A DNA stretch of 49,456 nucleotides from Nitrososphaerota archaeon (GCA_013288545.1 JABDBR010000008.1:1-49456); one strand, 5' to 3'. Positions 25,990 through 35,308 are shown, counted from the stretch's first letter. Program-made: numbers and translations. Notes: generated by a model from the sequence alone, not told the origin.

Positions 25990-26223
25990 TTAGTCTTTGA
26001 CTATTATCATGGTAAGAGTTGATTTTATTCCATCCAGTTTTCTTACTTGTGTTGTTATTGCTTCCCTCAACGATTCCATGGAATCAGACTCGAGTACCAT
26101 GAGTACGTCATATACTCCATACACAGGATATACCTCTTTTACATGCGGGATTTTTTTTATCTCGTTTACAATATGAAGTTCTTTTCCAAGTTCTGCATTT
26201 ATCAAAACAAATGCGCTGTGCAT
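25990..26223 (-). CDS. Stand-alone RAM (Lrp/AsnC ligand-binding) domain protein
   Basis: 77 residues from ATG 26223 (MHSAFVLINAELG). One alpha-beta RAM domain: VNEIKKIPHVKEVYPVYGVYDVLMVLES, REAITTQVRKLDGIKSTLTMIIV. No DNA-binding domain. Such proteins bind amino acids as oligomers and may modulate full-length Lrp proteins. Paralogous to 32108-32338 (same VYGVYDVLxVLES core). An in-frame TTG at 26229 would add two residues only. Confidence 0.85.
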   Translation of the reverse strand: MHSAFVLINAELGKELHIVNEIKKIPHVKEVYPVYGVYDVLMVLESDSMESLREAITTQVRKLDGIKSTLTMIIVKD

Positions 26224-26323
26224 GCACAAACTGTATGCGTCTAGAATAAAAACAAATTGAATTTGTCCAAAAAAGCTAGTGCCAAGCTCAAAAATTTCAC
26301 CCAGCTAGAATTAATAAGGTATC

Positions 26324-26343
26324 TTACGGTACCAATACCGTAA
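26324..26343. promoter_or_regulatory. Perfect operator-like palindrome before winged-helix gene
   Basis: TTACGGTA-CCAA-TACCGTAA, perfect 8-bp arms, ends 1 nt before the ATG at 26345. A TATA-like TTAATAAGG at about 26311-26319 lies just upstream, so the palindrome spans the predicted transcription start. Ideal position for autorepression by the downstream regulator. Confidence 0.65.
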
Positions 26344-26344
26344 C

Positions 26345-26689
26345 ATGAAGCCAAGAATGACATACATATCAGTAGAAGTAGCAGATCACTTTGCAGATTT
26401 CATCATAAAGCGAGACGAGCAAGTCCTTGATGCAGTAAAGACACGGGCAAGGGACTTTAGCACAATATCCATCTTAAAACTCCTTTACCAACTCAGGTGT
26501 AACTCCATGACATTCTCAGACCTGTATGTAAAATCAAACATACGGATGAAGAGATCTTTTCTTAACTACCTGCATCTGTGCGTGTCATACAACTTTATAC
26601 AAAAAGAGCCCAGAGGTGCAAACATGGTCTATTCCATAACAGACAAGGGAAGAACGATGCTTGATCTGTTCATGCAAAAGAACAATTGA
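26345..26689 (+). CDS. Winged-helix transcriptional regulator
   Basis: 114 residues. An N-terminal extension (about 1-30) precedes a wHTH (STISILKLLYQLRCNSMTFSDLYVKSNIRMKRSFLNYLHLCVSYNFI, wing EPRGANMVYSITDKGRTML). Similar to the small HTH_45-like archaeal regulators but with a longer N-terminus. A perfect palindrome abuts its start, so it is probably autoregulated. Followed by purM after 40 nt; the longest purM ORF would overlap it, but the chosen purM start does not. Confidence 0.8.
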   Translation: MKPRMTYISVEVADHFADFIIKRDEQVLDAVKTRARDFSTISILKLLYQLRCNSMTFSDLYVKSNIRMKRSFLNYLHLCVSYNFIQKEPRGANMVYSITDKGRTMLDLFMQKNN

Positions 26690-26729
26690 TTACATAATTC
26701 TTTTATTCCAATCAAATAGAGCAGATCCA

Positions 26730-27752
26730 TTGGCAATCACATACAAGGATGCTGGCATTGACATCAAAAAGATAAAGCAAAGTCAGCAAAGCATTGGAAA
26801 CCTCATTGCCTCAACCCACAAGCTGCAAAAAAAAGTAAAGACAATGTCAGGATTTGGTCACTATGCAGGAATTGTAGAAATACCAGGAGATACACTTCTT
26901 GCAACCCATACAGATGGTGTTGGAACCAAGGTCATGATTGCACAGATGATGAAAAAATACGACACTGTTGGAATAGATTGTGTTGCAATGAATGTAAACG
27001 ACATAATATGCACAGGTGCAGTTCCTGTATCTTTTGTGGACTATATCGCAGCAAATAGAAATGATCAAAAAATATTCAACCAAATAGTTCGAGGACTGGT
27101 AAAGGGTGCAATAGTGGCACAGGTCCCAATAGTAGGAGGAGAGACTGCAATACTCCCAGACTTGATAGCAGGCAAAAACTTTTCTTTTGATCTGGCAGGA
27201 ATGGTTGTTGGAATTCTCAACAAGAAAGACATTGTCTTGGGAAACAAGATAAAGACAGGCGATGTCATAATTGGAATAAACAGTAGCGGGTTACACTCTA
27301 ATGGATATTCACTTGCACGAAAGGCCCTTCTTTCAAAATATTCCATACGTGAAAAAATTAAAGGCATTGGAGTTTTGGGGGATGCCCTTCTTGCACCAAC
27401 TGAGATCTATGTCAGGCCAGTACTTCAGGCAATCAAGGAATGTCAAATTCACGGACTGGCACACATAACAGGAGGCGCATTTACAAAACTTTTGAGGCTA
27501 AAAAAGACAGGATTTGTTTTAGACGATTTGCCCGATACACCTCCAATATTTCAGGCAATTGAAGATTGTGGCGTAGAAAATGATGAGATGTACAAGACGT
27601 TTAACATGGGAATAGGGTTTTGCCTGATTGCTCCAAAAGATGAGGCAGAAAAAATAGGCCAAATCTTCAAAAAATACAGGTTCTCAAGCAAGCAGATTGG
27701 CAAGATTGTGGAGAAAAAAGGCGTCTACATTAACAAGACAAGAATAGCATAG
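26730..27752 (+). CDS. purM: Phosphoribosylformylglycinamidine cyclo-ligase
   Basis: 340 residues, normal PurM length, from TTG 26730 (MAITYKDAGIDIKK). Makes aminoimidazole ribotide in purine synthesis. Motifs: YKDAGID, SGFGHYAGIVE, THTDGVGTKV (nucleotide/phosphate loop), VGIDCVAMNVNDIICTGA, LPDLIAGKNFSFDLAG, GLHSNGYSLAR, HITGGAF, FNMGIGF. The ORF could extend to 26661, but the extension overlaps the regulator and lacks homology; CTTTTATTC about 28 nt upstream supports a leaderless TTG start. Confidence 0.95.
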   Translation: MAITYKDAGIDIKKIKQSQQSIGNLIASTHKLQKKVKTMSGFGHYAGIVEIPGDTLLATHTDGVGTKVMIAQMMKKYDTVGIDCVAMNVNDIICTGAVPVSFVDYIAANRNDQKIFNQIVRGLVKGAIVAQVPIVGGETAILPDLIAGKNFSFDLAGMVVGILNKKDIVLGNKIKTGDVIIGINSSGLHSNGYSLARKALLSKYSIREKIKGIGVLGDALLAPTEIYVRPVLQAIKECQIHGLAHITGGAFTKLLRLKKTGFVLDDLPDTPPIFQAIEDCGVENDEMYKTFNMGIGFCLIAPKDEAEKIGQIFKKYRFSSKQIGKIVEKKGVYINKTRIA

Positions 27753-27810
27753 ACCAAACTGCAAATCACACCAGATTAGGATTTAATACCCAAATTAATC
27801 CAGACAAGGC

Positions 27811-29397
27811 GTGCAAAGAGCCCAAGTTACATTTGAGGATGCATGCAAAGAGATTTGCGACAGTCTACTTGCAATGTCAAGTCCTACGGATAAAGATGTA
27901 AAAAAAGAAGTCAAGCGAATCTGCACAAAATATTCCCTAGAAAGAATTCCAAGAAATTATGAAATACTTGCATCGGTTACAGGTCAAGATTACATCAAAC
28001 TGCAAAAGGCACTTGTAAGAAAACCCGTCAAGACGGCATCAGGTGTTGCAGTAATTGCACTAATGCCAAAACCTTATGCATGTCCACATGGAAGGTGCAG
28101 CTATTGCCCAGGCGGAATTGAATACAACTCCCCAAATAGCTATACAGGAAGAGAACCTTCCACACAGAATGCAATTGCAAACAGCTATGATCCAAAAAAA
28201 CAGATCTTGGATAAACTTGAACACCTTATTGCATATGGCCACGACAGTACAAAACTAGAGCTTGTCATAGTTGGTGGAACATTTCTTTTCATGCCTCGTA
28301 CATACCAGACTGATTTTATAAAATCATGTTATGATGCACTAAATGGATTTGATTCACAAGACCTTGAATCAGCCAAGAAAAATAATGAAAAGGCGAATTT
28401 TAGAAATGTTGGATTTACCATAGAGACAAAACCTGACTATTGTAAAAAAGAACACGTAGATTGGATGCTTGAATATGGAGTAACACGAGTCGAGATAGGA
28501 GTACAGAGCCTTCACGAAAGAGTATATGAGATTGTAAATCGCGGACATACGTACCAAGATGTCATAGAATCATTTGAGATATCAAAGGACGCAGGATATA
28601 AAATCGTGGCACATATGATGCCAGGTCTGCCATCAATGACCCCAGAAGAAGACATTACAGACTTTGAGAAATTGTTTTCTGATCCTCAGTTAAGGCCAGA
28701 CATGCTAAAGATTTACCCAACACTTGTACTAGAGGACACACCACTATATGCAACGTACAAGGAAGGACATTTTGTCCCATATTCAGACGACGAAATGGTT
28801 CGAGTTCTCACAGAAATTAAGAAGATAATTCCAAGATGGGCAAGAATAATGAGAGTCCAAAGGGAGATATCATCAGACCAGATAATTGCAGGACCAAAAC
28901 TTGGAAACCTGCGGCAGATAGTGCAGCAGAACCTGAAAAAACAAAACATCTCATGCAAGTGCATCAGGTGCAGAGAAGCAGGTCTGTCAGAGAATACAAT
29001 AAACATTGATGACATTAAGATGCACAGGGAAAATTATGACTCATCAGGAGGAAACGAAGTGTTTCTGTCATATGATGATTCACATGATAAAATATTTGGA
29101 TTTTTAAGATTAAGAAAACCAAGTGATGCGGCACATAGAAGTGAAGTCACTGCAAACACTTGCATTGTAAGAGAACTCCATGTTTATGGCAGATCATTAA
29201 AACTAGGAGAACATGAGCAAGGCAGCATACAACACCTGGGACTAGGAAAGAACTTGATGAGTGAAGCAGAAAAAATTTCAGCAGAAGAGTTTGATTCAAA
29301 GAGGCTGCTTGTGATAAGCGCAGTTGGCACAAGAGAATATTATAGAAAACTTGGTTACACCCCACTTGGTCCATACATGTCAAAGGATTTGAAATAA
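27811..29397 (+). CDS. elp3: Elp3-type tRNA U34 carboxymethyltransferase
   Basis: 528 residues. Radical SAM domain with C91, C96, C99 (CPHGRCSYCPGG), ELVIVGGTFLFMP and FTIETKPDYCKKEHVDWMLEYGVTRVEIGVQS; C-terminal GNAT acetyl-CoA domain (about 385-528; EVTANTCIVRELHVYG, QHLGLGKNLMSEAE, YYRKLGYTPLGPYM). Makes cm5U-type modifications at tRNA wobble uridine. GTG start at 27811 with TTTAATACC about 28 nt upstream. Stop overlaps the lysS ATG by 1 nt (TAATG). Confidence 0.95.
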   Translation: MQRAQVTFEDACKEICDSLLAMSSPTDKDVKKEVKRICTKYSLERIPRNYEILASVTGQDYIKLQKALVRKPVKTASGVAVIALMPKPYACPHGRCSYCPGGIEYNSPNSYTGREPSTQNAIANSYDPKKQILDKLEHLIAYGHDSTKLELVIVGGTFLFMPRTYQTDFIKSCYDALNGFDSQDLESAKKNNEKANFRNVGFTIETKPDYCKKEHVDWMLEYGVTRVEIGVQSLHERVYEIVNRGHTYQDVIESFEISKDAGYKIVAHMMPGLPSMTPEEDITDFEKLFSDPQLRPDMLKIYPTLVLEDTPLYATYKEGHFVPYSDDEMVRVLTEIKKIIPRWARIMRVQREISSDQIIAGPKLGNLRQIVQQNLKKQNISCKCIRCREAGLSENTINIDDIKMHRENYDSSGGNEVFLSYDDSHDKIFGFLRLRKPSDAAHRSEVTANTCIVRELHVYGRSLKLGEHEQGSIQHLGLGKNLMSEAEKISAEEFDSKRLLVISAVGTREYYRKLGYTPLGPYMSKDLK

Positions 29398-30986
29398 TGG
29401 AAGAAGAACAGCAGATAATTGGCAGGGGAACATGGATTGACAAGCTTGCAGATGAGTTGGTGCAAAGAGAAAAGTCACTTGGAAGAAAAACAGACTTGAT
29501 AAGAGTTGAGAGTGGCCTTGGCGCATCAGGAATACCACACATTGGAAGTTTAGGGGATGCAGTAAGGGCATACGGGGTAAAACTTGCCCTTGAAAATTTT
29601 GGATTCAAGTCAGAACTGATTGCATATTCTGATGACTTGGATGGTCTTCGCAAGATTCCAGAGGGCCTTCCAGAATCACTAAAGGAGCACATTGGAAAAC
29701 CAGTCTCGTTTATACCAGACCCGTTTGGGTGTCATGACTCGTATGGTTTGCACATGAGCAGCATACTTTTAGATGGTCTTGACAAGCTTGGAATAAAGTA
29801 CAAGTTTCAGCGCGGAATAGACACTTATCGAAATGGACTGCTCAAAGATCAGATTCATACAATTTTAACAAACAGCAAAAAGATTGGCGAGAAAATTGCA
29901 GAAATGGTAGGTCAGGAAAAATACCAAGAGGCATTACCGTATTTTCCAGTGTGCGCAAATTGTGGCAAGCTATACACTGCAATATCATACGAATACCTAT
30001 CTGATGAAAAGAAGATCAAGTACAGGTGTGCTGACACAACAATTGGTTCCAAGCCACTGAAGGGTTGCGGTCATGATGGAATAGCAGACATCACAAAAGA
30101 CTTGGGCAAACTACCATGGAAGGTAGAGTTTGCAGCAAGATGGAGTGCCTTTGACATCAGATTTGAGGCATATGGAAAAGATATCATGGATTCAGTTAAG
30201 GTAAATGACTGGGTAGCTGAAGAGATCCTAAATTTCCCGGCACCTACACATGTAAAATATGAAATGTTTCTTGACAAGGGTGGAAAAAAGATATCAAAGT
30301 CACTTGGAAACGTTTTGACATCACAAGCCTGGCTGCGATATGGAACACCAAAAACAATTCTTCTTTTGCTCTATAAGAGAATTACAGGCGCCCGCGAAGT
30401 TGGCATTGATGACATACCTGCTCTCATGGATGAATACAATGAGCTTGAGAATATTTATTTTGGAAAGATAAAACTTGACAACGAAACCAAGGCAATAAGA
30501 TCAAAGGGATTGTACGAGTATGTCAACTTGCTAAACCCACCAAAGGTCCAAAAACCATACGTCAATTACCGATTACTGATTCAGCTATGTAGAATATTCA
30601 GAGAAAATAGAATCGCACTTGTTACAAAAAAACTATTAGAGTATGGTACAATAAAAGAATCAAGCCCTGAGATCGAGGAGATCATTACACTTGCTGGAAA
30701 TTATGCAGACGATTATGACAATCCAACAAAAGTTGAGATCCAACTAGATGAGATTTCAAAACAAGTGCTTGATCAACTAGTTAACATTTTATCATCAGAG
30801 ACAGAACCTTCAGACCTGCAAAATACAATTTACCAGATTGCAAAAGACAAAGGAATGCAGCCAAAAGATCTATTCAAGTTGCTATATCAAATCATACTGG
30901 CATCAGACAGAGGTCCAAAGATTGGGCCATTGATAATGGACATTGGAAGAAAAAAAGTGGCATCTTCAATTTCAGAGTACCTGTAA
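29397..30986 (+). CDS. lysS: Lysyl-tRNA synthetase, class I
   Basis: 529 residues. Class I signature HIGS at 48-51 and KISKS at 298-302, with a zinc-knuckle insert (C186, C189, C211, C224) and the Lys-pocket region AYSDDLDGLRKIPEG. The C-terminal helical domain (about 330-529) is the anticodon-binding part. Class I LysRS is characteristic of many archaea. Translationally coupled to elp3, linking tRNA modification and charging. Confidence 0.95.
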   Translation: MEEEQQIIGRGTWIDKLADELVQREKSLGRKTDLIRVESGLGASGIPHIGSLGDAVRAYGVKLALENFGFKSELIAYSDDLDGLRKIPEGLPESLKEHIGKPVSFIPDPFGCHDSYGLHMSSILLDGLDKLGIKYKFQRGIDTYRNGLLKDQIHTILTNSKKIGEKIAEMVGQEKYQEALPYFPVCANCGKLYTAISYEYLSDEKKIKYRCADTTIGSKPLKGCGHDGIADITKDLGKLPWKVEFAARWSAFDIRFEAYGKDIMDSVKVNDWVAEEILNFPAPTHVKYEMFLDKGGKKISKSLGNVLTSQAWLRYGTPKTILLLLYKRITGAREVGIDDIPALMDEYNELENIYFGKIKLDNETKAIRSKGLYEYVNLLNPPKVQKPYVNYRLLIQLCRIFRENRIALVTKKLLEYGTIKESSPEIEEIITLAGNYADDYDNPTKVEIQLDEISKQVLDQLVNILSSETEPSDLQNTIYQIAKDKGMQPKDLFKLLYQIILASDRGPKIGPLIMDIGRKKVASSISEYL

Positions 30987-30989
30987 GAC

Positions 30990-31178
30990 ATGGCACACAG
31001 TGAGCACAACAGACCAAAGGGAAGCGGCCTAGTACTTATTGCAATTGGAATACTCATCTTCTTTTTTGCCCCCAGATACTATACAAAAGACCTAGTTGGT
31101 GGCCTTGTGCTAATCACGCTTGGCTTTATCTTGGGTGGAATAGGATTTTACCTTGCATTTCTAAAAAAGCGGAAATAG
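30990..31178 (+). CDS. Small two-helix membrane protein
   Basis: 62 residues beginning 3 nt after lysS. Polar start (AHSEHNRPKGSG), helix 1 (LVLIAIGILIFFFAP), a YYTKDLVGG turn, helix 2 (LVLITLGFILGGIGFYLAFL) and a KKRK end. Probably co-transcribed with lysS. Function unknown. Confidence 0.75.
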   Translation: MAHSEHNRPKGSGLVLIAIGILIFFFAPRYYTKDLVGGLVLITLGFILGGIGFYLAFLKKRK

Positions 31179-31223
31179 GTACCAAAAGGAATACTTTTCT
31201 TACCTTGTACCAAAGTTATTTTC

Positions 31224-32039
31224 ATGGGATTTTTCGGCCGTACAAAAAGGGAGTTACCAGAGGATGTAAAACTTGATGAAAACATGGCACCTTCAAGAGA
31301 AGAGCAGACTTCACATGAAGAAATGACAGACTTGAAAAAAGAGATCCAGGACACAGCAATGATGTTAGAGGTGTATTCTCGTGAACTAGAAAAGACAAAA
31401 AGTGAGCTTGATGCAATAACTGCAGAAGCAAAGACAGTACACGACGAGGTAGAATCTGAAAGAGTAGAGATGCAGTCAATAAGAGCAGAGCGAGATGCCA
31501 TACAAAAACAGATAAGATCTGCAAAAGAAGAACTTGAGCTTGTCAAGTCACAGTACTCCAAGTCAGACGTAGAACAGATAAGAAGACAAGTAAATGATAC
31601 AAGAGAAGAATTATCAAAGATAAACTATGAAAAAGAAGCTGCAATGACAGAGCTTGAATCTGTCAGGTCCAGTACAAATACAGCAAGAGAAGATCTAGAC
31701 AAGATAACAGCATCAAGAGAAAACGAAGAAAGAGAGATTGAATCCTTAAAGGCCCAACAGGAAATCAAACGAAAAGAGATCACGCTATCCAAAAAGGAAT
31801 TAGAGTTTATTGAAACAGAGCTTGCAACAGTAGGAAGAAGTAGCGATTCCAAGAAAATTGTAGAAGCTGCAGGAGCAGTGGCTGCAGCAATAAACGCAAA
31901 GTATGAAGCTGTCAAAAAAGAATTGGAGATAGTCAAAGTTGCGCTTGCAAGAACAAAAGAAGAACATGAAAATACCAAAAAAGAACTAGAATCCCTAAAG
32001 TACAAAACGGGTGTAAAAAATATCACAAGTGAAACGTAA
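31224..32039 (+). CDS. Long coiled-coil protein
   Basis: 271 residues. A short conserved N-terminus (GFFGRTKRELPEDVKLDENM) is followed by an almost unbroken charged coiled coil (about 30-195 and 220-265; heptads rich in Glu, Lys, Ile, Leu), broken near 205-222 by an Ala/Gly-rich segment (AAGAVAAAINAKY). No ATPase head, so not an SMC protein. Structural or scaffold role is inference. Confidence 0.75.
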   Translation: MGFFGRTKRELPEDVKLDENMAPSREEQTSHEEMTDLKKEIQDTAMMLEVYSRELEKTKSELDAITAEAKTVHDEVESERVEMQSIRAERDAIQKQIRSAKEELELVKSQYSKSDVEQIRRQVNDTREELSKINYEKEAAMTELESVRSSTNTAREDLDKITASRENEEREIESLKAQQEIKRKEITLSKKELEFIETELATVGRSSDSKKIVEAAGAVAAAINAKYEAVKKELEIVKVALARTKEEHENTKKELESLKYKTGVKNITSET

Positions 32040-32107
32040 TACCAGATTAGAATTCGAGGTTCTGTTAGTTTGACAATCCTTTTAAGATATGGTAATTATA
32101 CAAGCCT

Positions 32108-32338
32108 GTGAATGAGGCATTTGTCTTATTAAATGTCGATTATAAACAACAACAAAACATAATCGAGACAGCAAAAAAAATTCCAATAGCAAAAGCAGTA
32201 AAAACGATTTATGGAATATACGATGTTTTGATAGTTCTAGAGTCAAACAACATGCAAGACATCAAAACAGCAATCGATGTAGATTTACACAAAATCGACG
32301 GAATAAACAACATCACCTCACTTATTGCCGTAAACTAG
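32108..32338 (+). CDS. Stand-alone RAM domain protein
   Basis: 76 residues, GTG start at 32108 with CCTTTTAAGAT about 25 nt upstream (leaderless). Single Lrp/AsnC ligand domain (ETAKKIPIAKAVKTIYGIYDVLIVLES, DLHKIDGINNITSLIAV), paralogous to 25990-26223. Its TAG stop is immediately followed by the ATG of the reductase gene, so the two are co-translated. Confidence 0.85.
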   Translation: MNEAFVLLNVDYKQQQNIIETAKKIPIAKAVKTIYGIYDVLIVLESNNMQDIKTAIDVDLHKIDGINNITSLIAVN

Positions 32339-33313
32339 ATGGCCCAAGAATACGAAGTAATCGTAATCGGAGGAGGACCTGCAGGACTTTCTGCAGGGAT
32401 ATTTGTCGCAAGGCAAAAGGTTTCGTGTTTGTTGATTTCAAAAGATCTTGGGGGGCAGCTAAACCTAATCCCAAAACTTGAGAATTATCCAGGTACAATA
32501 ATGTCAAGCGGGCCATTGCTTGCAAAGACACTTGAAAACCAGTTTCTCACTTTTGGCGGAGAAATGTACTATGATACAGTGGAACGAGTTGAAGAGACAG
32601 AATCAGGATTAACAGTCAAGACATTACGCTCCGAATACAAGACAAAGGCACTAGTTGTTGCGCCAGGAAAAGTTCCAAACAATTTGGGAGTAGAAAACGA
32701 ATCCAACTTTGTAAACAAAGGTATTCACTATTGCACAAAATGTGATGCTCCATTTTACCAAGGAAGAACAACTGCAGTCATTGGTGTTGGTGCATATCTT
32801 TTAGAATCTGGCATATTGCTTTCAAGAATGGCATCAAAAATTTATCTTATTTACAAGGGCGGTGCATTGGGCGGAGACAAGGAAATGATTTCAGCAATTG
32901 AGAAAAAAGAAAACATTGAGCTTGTTCCCCAATCTTCTGTCAAGGCACTCAATGGTGCAAACAATCTCCAATCAATTACTATTGTTGATAATTCCGGCCA
33001 AGAAAAAGTCGTTAACGTTGATGGGCTTTTCATAGAAATGGGTTCGAAGATCAATCTTGATTTCATAAAACACATGGTAAAAATTAACAGTAAAAGCGAG
33101 ATTGAGATAACTGCAGATGGCAAGACATCTCATCCAGCCATATTTGCGGCAGGAGATGCATCAAGTATACCATACAAGCAGATTGTGGCAGCTTGTTCTG
33201 GAGGTGCAACTGCAGGACTGTCTGCCTTTAATTATGTGGAAAAACTCAAGGGCAAACCAGGAATACGAGCAGACTGGAAAAAGACCATCGGAGATACTGT
33301 ATTTCATTACTAG
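32339..33313 (+). CDS. trxB: Thioredoxin reductase-like flavoprotein with atypical NAD(P) motif
   Basis: 324 residues. FAD motif GGGPAGLSAG at 11-20, redox Cys pair C132-TK-C135 (YCTKCDAPFY), and the second FAD motif IFAAGDASSIPYKQIV near the end. The NAD(P)H motif, usually GGGxSAxE followed by HRR, reads GVGAYLLESG (149-158) and IYKGGALGG, so the basic residues that bind the NADPH 2'-phosphate are absent. It may use NADH, F420H2 or ferredoxin, as reported for some archaeal relatives such as the Thermoplasma enzyme. The cofactor is open. Confidence 0.88.
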   Translation: MAQEYEVIVIGGGPAGLSAGIFVARQKVSCLLISKDLGGQLNLIPKLENYPGTIMSSGPLLAKTLENQFLTFGGEMYYDTVERVEETESGLTVKTLRSEYKTKALVVAPGKVPNNLGVENESNFVNKGIHYCTKCDAPFYQGRTTAVIGVGAYLLESGILLSRMASKIYLIYKGGALGGDKEMISAIEKKENIELVPQSSVKALNGANNLQSITIVDNSGQEKVVNVDGLFIEMGSKINLDFIKHMVKINSKSEIEITADGKTSHPAIFAAGDASSIPYKQIVAACSGGATAGLSAFNYVEKLKGKPGIRADWKKTIGDTVFHY

Positions 33314-33315
33314 TA

Positions 33316-34788
33316 TCACATACTAGGGATAGGAGATTTTCCAAGTTGTCGCTTTAAGGCAAACGCGAGCCCTATTGATACACAAGATATCAAAGTGGCA
33401 GTAAGAAATATGAGATTATACGAGTCTGCAGTAGGAAAGGCCCCGACAATTCCAGGAAGAGATGCCTTGTGAGTTTGCATGTACATTGCAGCCATTGCAG
33501 GACCAATAGATGCGCCAACTATTCTTATCAGAGTACTCATTCCAAGCGATACTCCAATGTCTTGTTTTGGTGTGGATAGCATGATTACATTCATTGCGCC
33601 CACATTTGTAAGGGACAATCCAGTTGACAAGATTGCCAAGTTGATAGAGACTAGAAGTTCCGTAGAGTGGTTCAGGTACAGATCTGCAAACCCAATCGTG
33701 CTGATGATGCTTCCAATAATAATTGGTTTTGTAGAGCCAAGTTTTGAAATGATAAAACCTGCTGTAGGTCCAAATATCAGCAAGACTAGAGCAAATGGAA
33801 GCTGCACGTTACTTGTCATCAGCGGGCCTTCTCCAAATCCCAACGGTGATGGACTGCGAACAAGTACAGGAATTGTCTGGAATACCATAAACATTGACAG
33901 TCCTACAATCATTATCATGATGTTTGAAGGCAGGATTATTTTGTTTGTAAGTACTTTCATGCTAACAAGTGGAGAGCTTGACCGTTTCTCTATAATTGCA
34001 AACAGTATCAGGTAGACAATTCCAATTACTGCCAATCCCATTACAGAAAAAGAATTGGCACCATCACCATTTTCCACCATTGTAAGCGCCATCAGAAATG
34101 CGCTAATAGATACTGTTAGTGTGATTGCACCTTGTACATCGATCTTGTTTTTTGGATTGTCTTTTCCTTGTGCGTTTGACAGCAAATGTGATTCATCCAC
34201 GTGTATAAAGCGCGCAATTACCACAAGTAATGCAATTACAACAGGTATTATTGAGAAAAATGTCGCATGCCAGCCAAAGTTTTGTATCAGATGCCCTCCT
34301 GCAACAAGGCCAATTACTGCACCTGCTGCAAACATCGAAGTTATCACACCCTGACCAATTGCAATCTTGCTGCGGGGAAACAGTTCCCTAATTATGGCAA
34401 AAGCAATTGGAAACATTGACATGCCAACTCCCTGGATTATACGAATTGCAAGCATCTGGTAAATATCAGTAGCAAACCCACCAAGCGCTACTCCTACTGC
34501 ATAAATTCCCATCACTATGAGAAGCATCTTTTTTCTTCCATAGATGTCTGAAAGTTTTCCTGTAATTGGAGTCATGATTGCTCCAGCAATAAGATATGCA
34601 GTAAGTATCCACGATGACATGCCATATGAAATATGGAAATCTTTTATCAGGTCAGGAATTGCCGGAATCAACATTGTTTCAGCGTACATTACCATGGTAG
34701 CAATCAAACTTAGAATTGCAAGTGTCTTCCATGCAGTTGGAGAAATTTTTTCCTGCAATTTCTTGTCATCTGGTTGTGAAACTTTCAT
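33316..34788 (-). CDS. MFS multidrug efflux transporter (14-helix, DHA2-like)
   Basis: 490 residues with 14 hydrophobic segments. Motif A between helices 2 and 3 (GKLSDIYGRKK), MLIPAIPDLIKDF after helix 1 and IRIIQGVGMSMFP in helix 4 are typical of proton-driven DHA2 drug exporters (EmrB/QacA type). Begins 1 nt after the MarR gene stop, so both form an operon; the MarR partner and its palindrome point to inducible efflux. Confidence 0.92.
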   Translation of the reverse strand: MKVSQPDDKKLQEKISPTAWKTLAILSLIATMVMYAETMLIPAIPDLIKDFHISYGMSSWILTAYLIAGAIMTPITGKLSDIYGRKKMLLIVMGIYAVGVALGGFATDIYQMLAIRIIQGVGMSMFPIAFAIIRELFPRSKIAIGQGVITSMFAAGAVIGLVAGGHLIQNFGWHATFFSIIPVVIALLVVIARFIHVDESHLLSNAQGKDNPKNKIDVQGAITLTVSISAFLMALTMVENGDGANSFSVMGLAVIGIVYLILFAIIEKRSSSPLVSMKVLTNKIILPSNIMIMIVGLSMFMVFQTIPVLVRSPSPLGFGEGPLMTSNVQLPFALVLLIFGPTAGFIISKLGSTKPIIIGSIISTIGFADLYLNHSTELLVSINLAILSTGLSLTNVGAMNVIMLSTPKQDIGVSLGMSTLIRIVGASIGPAMAAMYMQTHKASLPGIVGAFPTADSYNLIFLTATLISCVSIGLAFALKRQLGKSPIPSM

Positions 34789-34789
34789 C

Positions 34790-35275
34790 TCAGGTCACCT
34801 TCATCTTTTTTACAGGAATTACAGTCTTGTCAAGATCAGAAAACGCTGCCAGGTTTTTTGATATCTTTCGAAGTGTTTCAAGTGTTGTCTGGATGTCACT
34901 TTCTGGAATGTTTTTGGCAGAAGACTTTCTTATCCTAAGGGCACACTCTGTCATGGACTCCCACAAAGAGTCGGCTTTTGGAGTCAGATAGATTCGATTT
35001 ATTCTCCTGTCACTTGAGTCAAGTTTTCTTTTGAGCAATCCATCCTTTTCCATCTTGTCAATTATTGGAACTAGTGTGGCCCCTTCGACTCCCACCTTAT
35101 CTGCAATCTCCTTTTGCGTCAGACCAGGCTGTAGCACAAGTGCTCCAACTACACGCCATTGACTCAGTGAAACGCCTACGTTTTTTCGAAGCTCAACATC
35201 AAAGGATCTTTGAAATGCCTTTGCAGTTGTATTTACAACAAACCCCACGCTGTTTTCAAAATCATATTTAATCAT
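34790..35275 (-). CDS. MarR-family repressor of the adjacent MFS pump
   Basis: 161 residues from ATG 35275 (MIKYDFENSVGFVVNTTAKAF). MarR wHTH core at about 45-110: LSQWRVVGALVLQPGLTQKEIADKVGVEGATLVPIIDKMEKDGLL and wing KLDSSDRRINRIYLT. Longer ORFs to 35293 or 35350 would put the start inside or before the promoter palindrome at 35289-35308; with the TATA-like ATTTATATC at about 35309-35317, transcription starts near 35285, so 35275 is best. First gene of the MarR-MFS operon, divergent from the Dps-like gene. Confidence 0.88.
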   Translation of the reverse strand: MIKYDFENSVGFVVNTTAKAFQRSFDVELRKNVGVSLSQWRVVGALVLQPGLTQKEIADKVGVEGATLVPIIDKMEKDGLLKRKLDSSDRRINRIYLTPKADSLWESMTECALRIRKSSAKNIPESDIQTTLETLRKISKNLAAFSDLDKTVIPVKKMKVT

Positions 35276-35288
35276 GCTTAGAGTACTA

Positions 35289-35308
35289 ATCATTAGCACA
35301 CTAATGAT
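35289..35308. promoter_or_regulatory. MarR operator-like perfect inverted repeat
   Basis: ATCATTAG-CACA-CTAATGAT, perfect 8-bp arms and 4-nt spacer, between the TATA-like box and the start of the marR gene on the reverse strand. It lies about 30 nt from the divergent promoter of the Dps-like gene (TTATATTT near 35339), so one repressor could touch both. Confidence 0.7.

Noticed and set aside
29147-29692. 181-codon reverse frame spanning elp3 and lysS
   Set aside because: Crosses two recognised genes and their coupled junction; a shadow.
33479-34015. 178-codon forward frame in the MFS gene
   Set aside because: Antisense shadow of transmembrane helices.
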